From Tillandsia leiboldiana (taxonomy: Eukaryota > Streptophyta > Magnoliopsida > Poales > Bromeliaceae), in the NCBI GenBank assembly GCA_029204045.2, contig CM055065.1, positions 50,063,553 through 50,127,552 of the forward strand: DNA of 64,000 nucleotides. Direction: 5' to 3'. Shown one piece after another: positions 10,656 through 22,752 of the stretch. The number at the start of each line of letters is the position of its first letter. Within the stretch, counting starts at the first letter, position 1. The notes beneath the pieces were generated by a model. It was not told where the DNA came from and did no database searches. It saw only the letters and a program-made list of their open reading frames with translations. The position numbers were made by a program, and so were the translations under genes.

Positions 10656-13600
10656 ATGACGGTGGTGCCGCTAGGATCGCTCCCGCTAGGGTTCCGGTTC
10701 CACCCCACTGACGAGGAGCTCGTCAACCACTACCTCAAGCGCAAGATCACGGGGCGGATCAGGGCCGAGATCGAGGTGATCCCCGAGGTTGATGTGTGCA
10801 AGTGCGAGCCCTGGGATCTCCCAGGTATCAACCCCTCTATCTCTCTTCTATTCATCCTTTTATTTCGATGTATTATCATGTTTGAGAAAAATGAGATATT
10901 GTTCCTTGAATCATGCTTGTATCTATTTCACATTGGAAGGTAGTGAGATTTGGAAAAAAAAATTTTGCCATCTCACTGTACCTTCTTTATTTCTTGCTCA
11001 TACAGTAAACAAATTGAGGAAGTTCTTAGTGAAAGCAAGAAGAAGAGAGAGGTATTAGTTGTTGACTAACCTTATACTGTAGTTCTTAGAGAAGAGTAAG
11101 TAGCCTCTTAGGTAGCCTCTTAGGTAGCCAAGGACTGAGCTTATAGGTATAGTTACCTAATCAAAATGTCTGGTGTAATGCTGCGATTGAGGTGAATTTA
11201 CGGTGTAATGCCGTGCCGCACATAAAACTTCATGGAAGTGATCTGGCAAATGGCGTTGATTATAGTTAGCAATAGATATAATCACAAAGACTGAATAAAT
11301 TGTTTGTTCGAATGCTAATTTGGGTAGCTGTAGTAAGATAGAAAAGAAAAAGATGTCTTTTTTTTTGTTTCGTTGTACTTTATTGTTTTGCCATACATCA
11401 TTTTCTTTGGGTATTAGATTTGTTTCCACGTTGTTTTGATGTTTTTGCTGGATTCTCAGATAAGTCTCTGATCAAGTCAGATGATCGGGAATGGTTCTTC
11501 TTTGCACCCAAGGACCGGAAGTACCCTAATGGGCAACGGTCCAACCGGGCGACCGTGGCCGGGTACTGGAAGGCGACGGGAAAGGACCGTACTATCAAGA
11601 CAAAGAGGAATCTGGTTGTTATTGGGACGAAGAAGACTTTAGTTTTCCATAAAGGGAGAGCACCCAAGGGCGAGCGTACCCAGTGGATTATGCACGAGTA
11701 TCGGACCACCGAACCTGACTACGAGTCTGGTGATCAGGTTTGAGTTTAAAACATTTTCATGATTCCTTAGAAGCTGATTCTTTGGGATGTTCTTTTGTTG
11801 AACTCAGTGGTAAGCTATTGTGGTAGATATTATTGTTTTCAGATATAGGTTTTAGGGCATAAGAAGCAAATGAAGTGGTTTAGTTTGTAGCATAGTAGTC
11901 ATCTTTGCATCATTTTGAGTTCCTTTTATTTTTCCTGTAGTAATTTAACTTGGGTGATGATAACTTGGCAAATATGTTGCAACCCTGCAGGGAGAAAGCA
12001 ACTTTGAACCCAGGATGTTAGAGATACTTGTTGTTTTTTTGTGTATTGCCTATATCTAGTGCCCTTTTGGATGACCTGGAAGATACTTTTCAGATTGTAG
12101 ACCATCAGATAATGTAAATCCTTTCACAACTAAAATTTTAGATGGGATGCGAACCCAGTAGCAGATCATTTTGTTTTGTTGCCAGAGCCACTCTATAAAA
12201 ATCGGTTATTTGATTCACTTTGTATTTAAGTATTTCTCAACAATATTTTCTACTTTTTGGTCGTAGTGTTACAAGAAGCACTTACAGATGTGAAGGCCAG
12301 AGAAATTTTTAGATGATGGTAGAATTTAGCAGGTGTAATATTTCTTCCATATACTTAATCCATATGCATTCCAATGTGCATGTGATTTCGTCCATATACT
12401 TAATCGTTATACATTCTATTATACACATGATTGTTACCTCTAATGTACTTTCAAAGAAGATATGCATTTTTTTTTTCCTTTTTCAACCTAGTCCCACCGA
12501 CTCTTGTACAATGATTACCATGCCATAGGATATATTTTTCAGTAGTATTCTCTTGCGGTATTTCAGTTTCTATTGTATTTTGTAACAGGGTGGTTATGTT
12601 CTTTACCGCTTATTTAACAAGCAAGAAGAGAGGAGTCCAAGCTCCAATGCTGATGAAGTGGAGAGAAGTGGCTTTTCACCTACACCATCCAGGTCCTCTC
12701 CTGGTGATACACAGCATGATGCAGATGCTATGGAGGAAATTGCGGCCACATCAAACAAGGAATCTCCAGCATTAGATTTGCAAGAAGATCCTCTAACTAT
12801 ACCCAATTCTGTTGAAAATCAGCCTGCAGGTATCAAAAGATGGCTGGCAGATAAAGCTGATTGTTCAACAGAAGCAGACGAGAACGTTTTCAATTTGAAT
12901 CCTGAAAATGTTATGGAAGAAGCAAGGGCAAAGGTAAGGTTTCCTGGGCAGTTTATTTCGTTTCCATCATGTTTTTAAGAAAGTATTGTGCTTCATGTCT
13001 AGATTCGTAGATTCTTATCATATTATATTAAAACACTGCCAATGATTCAAGATACAGGTATGTATCTATATCCTTATCCTGGAAAATCATCTATATATGA
13101 TGAATTCCTGCAAAATCTGAGTTTTCATATATGCCCTCAAAAAACTAAATATCTTGTAAACTCCTGTACTTACCAAACGCCTCTCTTCATAGAACTCCAA
13201 ACTACCCCTCTTGAATGCTGGTGCTTTTGCAAGAAATTACATTTTTTTAGGGTAATGTGTAGAAATTCAGATTTTACTGGGGGTTCATTTTGCGTGTATA
13301 TAGTAGAGATGAATTTTCAGGGATGTACATTGTGTAAAATCTCCTCCAAAAAAAAAGTCTAGATCTTAAAGCATCTGTACTTACCAAAATGCAGGCTGAT
13401 CCTCTGCACAGTTCTTTAGCTCAGATCTCTGAACAGCAGAATGAGAAAATTGATCGAAACGAATTTCTCAACATCAGTTCCCCGATGTTTTCATGCACAG
13501 ACAATCCTTCCTTTGGCTATATAAACCAAGAGCCGAACATGGGGTTCAATTTTGATGATATTCAGGATGACAAGATGAATGAGTTCTTGATCTCACTTCT

Positions 13601-16117
13601 TTCCGTACCAGATGAGTACCCGTTTCCCACACCAGATTTTCCGAACGGTTCAGTTGCTGAAACAGTCCCACAGCATATCATCTGTGATGCAGGTTCATGG
13701 AAGGACAGTGGTGCAAGCAGTGATTTAGAAATGGAGGGAGGTTTAAATCAGGTGAGATTGCTGGGTTTGCCAATTGTAAAGCAAAGAACATACAGACTTT
13801 ACATGTACTATAACACATTTTAAAGAGAGAATGGGTACCTGTATTTCAAAAATCTCGATTTTACTACAGCATGTTGATTAAACTACCTTTCTGTCAGAAC
13901 TTAATGGTGGTATCTGTAAGCTACTGGAAACTGGTTTAGTTTTAACAGATTTTGACTGTATTTTTTGAAATCGAAAGTAATGAAAGGTTTGGTTGCCTAA
14001 TCGACACTTTTTAAATTACAGGTGCCCATTTCAGAATGCGTTGAGACTCAGGTAAGCTCTCTAAGTTCTTGCCATTTATAAATACATAAATATCAAAATT
14101 TGAAACTAATTTATCTCTTTTCCCATTTGTTTTCCTGTGTCTTGCAATTCAGGGAGCTACTGTGGATACTTCTGATTTGTTTAATGCCGCATACTTCCAA
14201 GAATTACAGATGGATGCGTTTGATGAAATCAATCCGCAGTTAAGCCCACTCTATGAAAATGCAGAAAATGCAAGACTGCTTCCTTACAACAGCACCCAAG
14301 ATGTATACTCAATGGATTCTACTGCAGAATCTTTGCAAGATATGTACAATAGCGTGGAAGAATCAAGTAATCCGAAGTATATAACGGGTGATGGGGGTAA
14401 TCTTACAAGTAGTGGTATTAGGATCATTGCTCGTCAATCTCAGCAGCCAGTGGATCCAAACTTTGTATTTCAGCAGCAGGGCACTGCAAATAGAAGGATC
14501 CGGCTACAGAAGTTTTATACCGAAGCCGACAGTGAAACAAGCAGTACTAAACAAGGTTATGTAGAATGCGAGACGATCTCAAAACCTGTAAAAGATTCAT
14601 CAGTGGAGGAATCATCGACAGCCGAGAAGGATATTCCTACGACTGGAATTACTATCAGAGCTCGGCAACCGCGCCGCTCTCTGAATTCAAATAATGTGGT
14701 AACTCAACAGGGCACGGCAGCAAGAAGGTTGCGCTTGCAATGTAAGCTTCAGGTTGGATCATCTTTCTGCACGGATAGTGTATCAAGCAGAACTAAAGAA
14801 GATGGCCATCAAAACAAGGTGGCTGAAACTGAGGTGAGAAATATTTCATCTGTTGATTAGAAAACTTCCAGTTTTATTTGACAAAAGAAGATTAAAAAAA
14901 ATAGGGATAATTGCCTGTGTACCCTTGAAATATGAAGAAATATCTGATTTACCCCTCTTATTTTTTTCTTTCCAATATACCCTTCATACGTTCCACCGTT
15001 ATTAAAAATATCCCTACCGTTTCCCTTTGTTAAGTTAACTAGGGTTAAACTAGAGTTAAATAATAATCGGAGTTGAAAACTATCAGGTATACCTATTTTG
15101 CCCGGGTTTAGGGTTTAGGGTTTAGGGTTTAGGATTTTTTAGGGTTTTAGGGTTTAGGGTTTAGGGTTTTTTAGGGTTCTAGGGTTTAGGGTTTTTTAGG
15201 GTTTTAGGGTTTAGGGTTTAGGGTTTTAGGGTTTAGGGTTTAGGATTTTTTAGGTTTTTAGGGTTTAGGGTTTAGGGTTTTAGGGTTTAAGGTTTTAGGG
15301 TTTAGGGGTTTAGGGTTTTAGGGTTTAGGGTATATTTGAAAGGGCAAAATAGTAATTACACACAGATAACGGCAGTTCCAAACGGTACACTAACAGAGTT
15401 TAACTTCAGGGGTATTTTGGAAAGAAGTTGGAACGTAAGAATGGTAGTTTTAATATTAGCCTTCTAAGAGGGGTAAATATGAAAACAGGGAAATTTTTAG
15501 GGGTATGCAGGAAATTGCCCCAAAAAAATATGTAGAGCTTCTTTTTTCTTTTCTTTCTTCAGAAAAGATGAGTTTGCAAAGTAACCAACAATAACAAGAA
15601 TGCAGATTTCTGTATATAGGCGCTTTTGATCATATAAAACTTTAAACACTTCTTAGTACAAAGTTTGGAGTACAGTTTTTCACAAACTGATGGACAATAA
15701 ATTGGTGTTCAGGTTACAGAGCATGTGGATGAAAACACGCAGAATACTAGCGATGTTCCAGGTGTCGGTCTTGTCGACAAGCTCGCTGAGCTGTCTGTGC
15801 ATGGTAATGAAGAATTTTAACTGTTCTTGTATGCCATCAGACTAATATGGTTAACTTTTGTCTTAAATTTGCTGACTCTGCTTTACTCTTTTTCTCCTTA
15901 AGATGCGGATGACACACCGCAGCCTCTGAAGACTGATCAAGAGGCTAAACCTAATCTGCGGTTGAGGGCAAAATGGGCCGGCGAGAACGAAAACAAAGTA
16001 CGAGGCGCAATCTCACCAAAGAGAGCACCAGGTTCACTCGCTTACTTACCCTGGCTGGTTCTCTCCGCGTTCCTTCTCCTGCTGTGTGTTGGAATATGGA
16101 AGTCCCTTCACTCTTAG
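10656..16117 (+). CDS. Membrane-bound NAC transcription factor (NTL type), 721 aa
   Basis: Exons 10656-10824, 11460-11737, 12589-12933, 13395-13751, 14022-14051, 14153-14833, 15713-15803 and 15903-16117; phases agree and the total is 2166 bases. The NAC domain spans roughly residues 8-160: LGFRFHPTDEELVNHYL (A), CKCEPWDLP (B), EWFFFAPKDRKYPNG and RATVAGYWKATGKDR (C), GTKKTLVFHKGRAPKGERT and WIMHEYR (D), then GGYVLYRLF (E). Exon 6 holds two copies of a motif of the form GI.I.ARQ ... QQGTA.RR.RLQ. The C-terminus has one hydrophobic helix (LAYLPWLVLSAFLLLLCVGI) followed by only a few residues, so the factor is likely tail-anchored and released by proteolysis, as known for NTL proteins. The start is the first Met before the NAC A motif. 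A family-B repeat with a telomere-like insert lies in the intron at 14834-15712. The exact orthologue is not resolved. Confidence 0.95.
14903..15521 (+). mobile_element. Family B repeat, copy 2, in NAC intron 6
   Basis: Starts GGGATAATTGCCTGTGTACC and ends GGGGTATGCAGGAAATTGCCCC. It is closely similar to 9593-10048 on both flanks of the insert. The central 60-odd bases of copy 1 (between 'ctattttg' and 'gtatatttgaaagggcaaaa') are replaced by a TTTAGGG-type array. Confidence 0.8.
15104..15330 (+). repeat. Interstitial telomere-like TTTAGGG array
   Basis: About 227 bp made mostly of TTTAGGG units, with variants such as TTTTAGGG and TTTTTTAGGG. It is bounded exactly by the two halves of a family-B mobile repeat inside NAC intron 6. 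Confidence 0.9.
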
Positions 16118-17436
16118 TTTGTTTGGATGGTTTGTTGTAGTACTTAGTGCTTGAATAGGGGTTTGGTATGTTGTGTTTTATGTAGATATACACTATGCCC
16201 TGATGCGCTTGCTCATGTATTTAGGGCATGTAATATATGCCTAGAGTAGCTGCAGAACCGTAATAGATGTATCGGCTTTTTCTTCCTTCCTTGTATATTT
16301 GTCGTCTTTAGCGTATCTTCGCCGCGCAGTTTATACTCTGCAGCGAAGTTGTTATATTGAGGTAGCTGTCGAATAGATCTAATTATGTAGTATTAATCAT
16401 CATGGAGCAAATAAAATGGCAACTGCAGCTTTTTAACTGTCATTGTTGATAACTTTACTGTTATTTGGTAGGGCTCCAATTCCTCAGTTGATTGTATTGC
16501 TCCAATTCTGCTTGGTAGTATTCACTTCAAAATCTATCCAATCACTATTACCAATCTGCGAAACAAATTAGAACTTTTAACCAAAAAGAAAAACAAAAAA
16601 ATAACCAGAAGAAAAAACTATCCCTTCCCCTTTTCTGCAAATCTCTTATTCATGTGTAGATGCAACCCTAAACCCAAAACTCGCGCAAAATCATTCACAG
16701 GTATGCTCCACACATTTAATTTTTTGAGCATCATGGACTTTTATGTAACAATTTGCTCACATCATGTGGTATAGCAATTTTAAGTTCTTCATAGCATGGA
16801 AATTGGAGAAGTAGACTACTACTGCAGCACATCACATTTCTATCATATCTCATGTAAACATGATTGCGAAAAAGAGGAAATCATCGGAAAGACAACCGCG
16901 CTGGTCACGTTAAATGTGCGAAAAACAACATGCGAACCGACCAAAATACATTTTTCGCCGTTACTGAGTAAAAAACAAACCTGCTATGAAGTTTCACTAA
17001 TCCTACCACTAACATTTAAGGAGGTGCAATGTTCCAGGGATAAGCCACCTAGAAACTTCTACACTTGGGTCCCTACCGCTTGCGCTCCATTGGAAGCTTA
17101 CCTTTCTCATTAAAATCCTCCATATAATTGCACGAAAATGGGCGTACCTGCCATGCAAGGAATCCGAAAGTCACTTACTGGGTAGTTAGATGGCAATGGC
17201 ATAGATATTTCTGCCCATCTTGATGGAAGGATTTAATCAAAAGGATAAGATTGCATCTGAGTTTTCAAAGTAGAGGGACTCAATTGTACCGCCGGAAAGA
17301 TTTGGCGTACTAATAAAAACTAGCACTAAAATGCCCTGTGTTTTGGCGCAATTCACCGCAAAGTCCGCAAGGATTGACAAGCACCAATGGAATTCGGCGA
17401 CTTCCGAAATAGTAACTATTTAGCTCTCGTCGGTAC
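16118..17436. other. Convergent intergenic region / 3' UTRs
   Basis: Lies between the stop of the plus-strand NAC gene and the stop of the minus-strand CCCH gene. An AATAAA at 16410-16415 could serve the NAC transcript. No further gene or recognisable element is visible; the open frames here are short and low-quality. Confidence 0.6.
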
Positions 17437-19242
17437 CTATTCAATTTCATCGATCCAGTCGCCATAAATCCTGCTAATCTTGTCGGGGCCTTTCCACTTC
17501 TGAAGAGGCCTTTGTCCTTGGGCTTGCCTCTGGTTGACAACAGCCTGCCTCTGCGAAGGAACGCCCATATGATAAACGTCTGCATGAGGAACTACTGTTG
17601 CAGAAGAAGCAGCAGCAGCCTCTGCAGGAGCTTTTGCTGATACCACAGCCTGCTTCGAGTCTGGAGTTGCTGAAGTAGCATCTCTGCTGTCCATCTCCAC
17701 AAGTCCCCCACCATATCTGTGAAGTTCTGCAGGCACAATGCCGAACAAAAAAGTGGATTTCAAAGGTAAAATCGTGTTCATGGGTTCTATATTGTTAGAA
17801 TTGGAACACCGAGGATGAGACAGTGATTAATAATAAGAAACATTTAGCTCCAAACATGCTCATTGGTGAAACCCAAGTAATATTTCAAAGCCAATACAAA
17901 AAAGCAAGCATTTTTTAGGTAGGGCAGAAAATAGTATACACTGATTACCAATTGGGAGGTGGCTAAAGTATACAGTAATTAATAAAAGCAACACTCCAGA
18001 AGCACACACGCATTATAGTTAAGCTACAATTGTATGCCTAAAACCCAACATATGCATGCTCAGTAGTTTTGTCCGCTCGCCCAGCGTTAAACGTGTTTTT
18101 GAGGGACTAATAATGTGCTCTGACACTAGAGATCACTTAGCAAACTCATCAGGTTTAGTTTCAGGTTTAGTTAGGAACTTGAGACATCCTACAAGTTTTT
18201 AGTCCAGTTAAGCATTCAAGATCCCGCTACGACATTAATCGAAAGCAATCAGAACTACAAAAACAAAATTATACGAGGTCCAATAGTCCGTACAAATACT
18301 GCAAACTATGCCACCATAGATTCATGAACAAATTATCGTTATTAACTAAAACAAGAATTGAGATGCATGTCGAATTCACAAAAATCCAAACCAACATAAG
18401 AAGAACAGCACCACACTCATTTTACATGAATAAGATCAACTGGTAAGAAGGACAGATCATATCAAACCTGCCGCACCATGGGCAAAGTGGCACTTGCTTC
18501 CGAACGGGCAATAGCCGGTCATCTCCCACTTGTTGCAAATCCTTGTCTTCCAATTTGAAGGTTTCTGAATTGATCCATTGGGCCCAGGCCCAAAATTACT
18601 GCTGCCCCCAACCGTCGGCGACAAGCTGATTGCGACGCTCTCTCTCGCCTTCGACTGCTCGTCGTGCAAGAAAGTGCACATGTCTCCATAGGGGCACCCC
18701 TCCTCAGTATAAAACTTCTTACAATGCCTTCCTTTATACGACCTCTGACCGTCCCCACCGACATTCGCCGAGGTAATTATAGGTATCTGATTCTCCTCTC
18801 TCACCTCCGCACCTTCTTCCTGAGCCGCCACTATCTCCTGCCAATTGGGCGGCGGCTTTCGTAACTCCTCCATCCCATGCGCGAAATTACAATTGGTCAC
18901 GTACGGGCAGGTCCCTGCACGAAATTTACAGCAAAGTTTGGTTTTGAAGAACATTTTCCCAATCGCCCTAGATTTGCTCGTGCCACTACTCCCTTCCCCC
19001 TGGGAAGAAGAACCGCGGGGCCTCTTGGCGGGGGGCTGCTCGCTACCGGCGCGGGACTGCGATTGCGAATGGCGGTCGCCAAAGATATTAGGGTTGGGAT
19101 CTGCGCAAGAGTCCGGATTCCAATTCCGGTAATCATCGTCCGTCGCCCAGATGGCCTGATCGTTTTGGGCAGCCGCCGCAGCCCAAGATTCGGGACCGGA
19201 AGCATCCGGAATGATCTCAATAGCACTACTGTTGTAATCCAT
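17437..19242 (-). CDS. Triple CCCH zinc-finger protein, 354 aa
   Basis: Two exons, 19242-18468 and 17726-17437, joined in phase 1 (1065 bases). The start chosen is MDYNSSAIEII at 19242; an upstream in-frame Met at 19275 would add a hydrophobic MVSFCALLLFY, which looks like leader sequence. Three fingers of the form C-X8-C-X5-C-X3-H: near residue 100 (CCKFRAGTCPYVTNCNFAH), near 175 (CKKFYTEEGCPYGDMCTFLH) and near 235 (CNKWEMTGYCPFGSKCHFAH). A basic KRPRG segment precedes finger 1 and could be a nuclear signal. The C-terminus is Ala/Gln-rich and ends with RIYGDWIDEIE. It resembles plant three-finger C3H proteins (the Arabidopsis C3H12/C3H39 type), which are thought to bind RNA or DNA. Tandem fingers make nucleic-acid binding likely; the target is unknown. 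Confidence 0.92.
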
Positions 19243-19617
19243 GTAGAACAACAATAATGCACAAAAAGATACCAATAGATGGTATCAATGTACTAACTCC
19301 TTGGATCTTTTAACCTCTCCAGGCACAATTTCATCAAGAAATGCACCAGACTTGGATTTATGAGCAAGTAAAGATTCAATAATCGCAAACAAAAAACAAA
19401 AACCCAAAGATCACAGATCTTAAAACCCTAGCTAACGCCCCAAATCATTAAAATCTCTCTCTACCAACCTAATTACCCCGCAAACCAATCAATTCTCATA
19501 CATCTCCGCTAACTAATCACAGGAACTCAAACAAAAGCAGGATTAAAGATCTCAAAGCGCGAAAATAAGCAAATAAACACGAATTTGAGCTCAAAAACAA
19601 GTGGGAAAAAGGAGGCA

Positions 19618-19637
19618 GAGAGAGAGAGAGAGAGAGG
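19618..19637. repeat. GA microsatellite upstream of the CCCH gene
   Basis: A GA run of about 20 bp some 380 bp upstream of the CCCH start, likely in its leader or promoter. It is followed at 19783-19830 by T-rich and A-rich homopolymer tracts. Confidence 0.75.
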
Positions 19638-20028
19638 GGAAACCGAGGAGGAGGGTGGGGGATCGAAACCCTAGCAGCGCGTTTGAGCTTCGGATCGAAG
19701 CTGCGGCGATGGCGAAGAGCGCGGTGGGAAATGGCGAGGAAGTGGTTGCTATTTTTATATTGCGTCGTTTTTATTTTATTTTATTTTTTTTTTTTTCTCT
19801 TAGATAAAAAAAAAAAAGAAAAAAAAAGAAGGGTTTTTATTTGCGCGTCATATCTCTTTGGCGCACGAGCTCAAAATGTTTTTCGTGCAACGGGTCCACC
19901 ACGTCAGCTCAAAATTTGTCATATCTTCTCCCGCCATAATTAATTAATAATTAATAAAAAAAAAATGTATAACTTATGCGAACTATGAATTATTTTTTAA
20001 TCGATTATTAAATTTTTTTTAGGAAAAG

Positions 20029-20188
20029 ACTATCTGTACACCCCTTAAGGGGTGTACATCTCACACTCCCACCCATCTAAGGGTGGGGGTGTGATGATGG
20101 GTCACTTGATGTGATCCGTAAAAGATATCGTCACCATTAAAATGGTGGAGATGTATGATGTACACCCCTTCGGGGTGTACATGTAGCA
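20029..20188. mobile_element. Five-hairpin MITE, copy 4 (subfamily I)
   Basis: Very close to copies 1 and 2: TGTACACCCCTTAAGGGGTGTACA, CCCACCCATCTAAGGGTGGG, GGGTCACTTGATGTGATCC, CACCATTAAAATGGTG, TGTACACCCCTTCGGGGTGT. The left end is altered (ACTATC rather than TGCTATG) and the third stem carries one C-to-T change. Confidence 0.85.
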
Positions 20189-20189
20189 A

Positions 20190-22050
20190 TCCTTTTTTTT
20201 TTATATTTTAATTTTTTTAGCTGGTTTAATTTGAATTAGTTAATAATATTTTAACTTAATTATTTAATTTAACGAATTTATAGCTGCAAAATATCGTCAC
20301 TTTTTTCTATATTATAAATACAGTAAATAATTCGTCGTCTTTTTTATTATTTTTTTACTTTTTATATATAATTTTAATAATTATATAAAATTTTTAATAA
20401 ACCATGTATATCTTTAACAATTTATTCATATTATTTTAACCATTAAATAAAAACTTTAATAATTTTCATATAATTTTAACAACCTCAAAAAAATTCCACC
20501 CTAACTTATAAAATAATAATAATAATAATAACAATATATATAAAAAATGATAACAATATGAATTAACTAATTTCATAAAAATTCACACAACGTATAAAAA
20601 ATCAATAACAATATGAAAACGACGAATCATTATCGTTTTTTAAAAAGCGGTGAATAATTCACAATAATTCCAGAGTTATATAGCCAAAATAGATTTTAAA
20701 ATGATCATTTGATAAATTATAAATTTTTATAAAATTATTAGAAAAAAAGAGAAAAAGAAAAAAAAAAAAAGTAGGAGATTCAAATTGAGAGGGGAGCCAA
20801 AAACTGGGACTGGGCTGGTGGAAATTAAATTTAATCTTCTTGAGAAGAAAAAAAAAACTAAATTTAATTTTTTTGCCTTTCAAACTATGAAACTGAGTGT
20901 CATACTAATTCTCAGAGTTTAACTTACTATAATTAAATCTCACAGTTCAATTTTATTGTTCATATATTAATATATATATATTGTTAATACAAAAATAATA
21001 TAATATTTTAATTGCTGTTTTCAATTAACTTTAATTAGTTCACGAGCCTTAATTGCAATAATTTAAAATATTTAAGTCGAAATTCGTAATAAATTAAAAT
21101 TTAAGAGCTAAATAATTGAAATTTTGAGTCGAAAAAAATTAGGGTAAATTTAACTTTGATTATAGTAAACTATGAAAACTATTTATTTTTCCTTTCACAT
21201 ATCTTTTTATCCAGATTAATTATAAAATTTTTGAGTATATATATATGCTTATCTCAAATTTTATTATTACTTTTGAAAGGTATATTATTATAAAGAATCT
21301 AAAATTTTGATTTATTATCCAAATTTTTAGTTTGTTTGGCCGAGTTAATCGACGGCATTTTAATTTTAAAATTTGAGTATTTTTTATACAATTATCATAA
21401 TTATAAATTTATTAAAATAAATTTTAACTTAAATTTTAAAGTTAAAACATCGTTTTCCGGCTTAAAACATCCAAATTGAAAGACTAAATAGTAAAATTAA
21501 TTTTTGCAAAGTCGAATATTAATAAATTTAAAATAATTAGTAGTTTAAGATAAATTCTATACTATTTTACATATTTTTATAATGAAAAGCACAAATTCAT
21601 CCTTTTTTCTTTTTTATCAAATTTTTTTATTTGCTTAGCTCAGCTACTGCGTAATGTTTCTCTCCCACACACATACATTGATATATAAAATATAAAATTC
21701 CTAAAATAGGTTTTTCTTTTTTTTTTCTTTTCTTTTTTGCATTTAGCACCTTATTATTATTTTTTTTTTATAAATAATCATAATAAATTTATTTGCATAA
21801 ATAATTCACACCTTATCACACGAGCTCTTAGGTGGCGTTTTAAGTTAAACACCGTAATCGTATTATTTTTTTATATATATTTTTTATTATTTTTGAGTTA
21901 AAAATAAGTACACACGGTTATTAAATTACTGTGTTTAACTTAAAAATACCAACGGACGTTCTTAACTTAAAAATACCAACGGACTAATCGGATTAAAATA
22001 TTTAGTCCTATTATATTTTATAAATAGAATTATTTTAAATTTTTGAGTGT
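20190..22050. other. AT-rich intergenic DNA
   Basis: No gene seen. Long AT-rich stretch with A and T homopolymers and no coding-like frame. At about 21920-21990 the segment ACTTAAAAATACCAACGGAC is duplicated at short range. Confidence 0.55.
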
Positions 22051-22059
22051 GACAAATTT

Positions 22060-22400
22060 AAATAGTGTCTCAATCACCAGTCGAAAATATGAGATGAGTC
22101 TCAACTGATCCAGAATTATACAATGTGTAGAATGCGGCTCTCCCGACTGATAAATATTGTGGGTGGAGCGCGACTATCCACAAGATCGATTAAGGTTAGC
22201 GAAACGAGTCACACATCGCTTGATACTTGTAGTGTGCTTGAGCCTGACGTGGAGATCATAGCTTAAAAGGAGAGTTTGTGACACTACAGTAATTCCACAT
22301 CAGATGAAAATAGAATTGTGATTGCGTTTATAAATATCATATATATGAGCAATAATAACTGGACTTAATTATTTTGGTCCGATAGTTAAACTTAATGAAT
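22060..22400 (+). mobile_element. Degraded TRIM-like LTR element
   Basis: Contains 'caatcaccagtcgaaaatatgag', 'gcgaaacgagtcacacatcg' and 'gtgacactacagtaattcc', then 'aattgtgattgcgtttataa' and 'taataataactggacttaa'. The same ordered blocks occur in the internal region and LTR of the element at 53209-53625. It is heavily mutated and non-coding. Confidence 0.55.
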
Positions 22401-22617
22401 TATTACATGAAACACTTGTTACATTTAGTCCCAAATATTTGATGCTATCAAGTTTTTCGCGCAAATTATCCTAATAGCACTAATGCCTCGGTTAGGACCA
22501 TTTTGCTAAAAAAAATTGTTGAGAGGACTAAATGCAAAAATGCTCGAAATAGAAAATTAAAAATGTAGCATCTAAAACCCCTTCTCCAAGCATCTTCTCT
22601 CCACTGATACCATTCTC

Positions 22618-22620
22618 CTC

Positions 22621-22662
<42 letters not shown>

Positions 22663-22706
22663 CCCCTGTGTCACCGCTCAAACCTCCTCCTCCTCCAAAA
22701 ACCCCG

Positions 22707-22744
<38 letters not shown>
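22618..22744. repeat. CT, AT and GA microsatellites upstream of the 22753 gene
   Basis: (CT)n at 22618-22646 runs into (AT)n at 22647-22661, and (GA)n lies at 22711-22744, ending 8 bp before the start codon. The CT and GA runs are complementary and could pair as a hairpin in the leader RNA. Confidence 0.85.
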
Positions 22745-22748
<4 letters not shown>

Positions 22749-22752
22749 GGAG

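Noticed and set aside
16796..17113. 105-codon plus-strand frame after the NAC gene
   Set aside because: Falls in the convergent 3' region with no family resemblance and no splice or promoter context.
18877..19257. Plus-strand frames opposite the CCCH gene
   Set aside because: Shadows of the zinc-finger exon on the minus strand.
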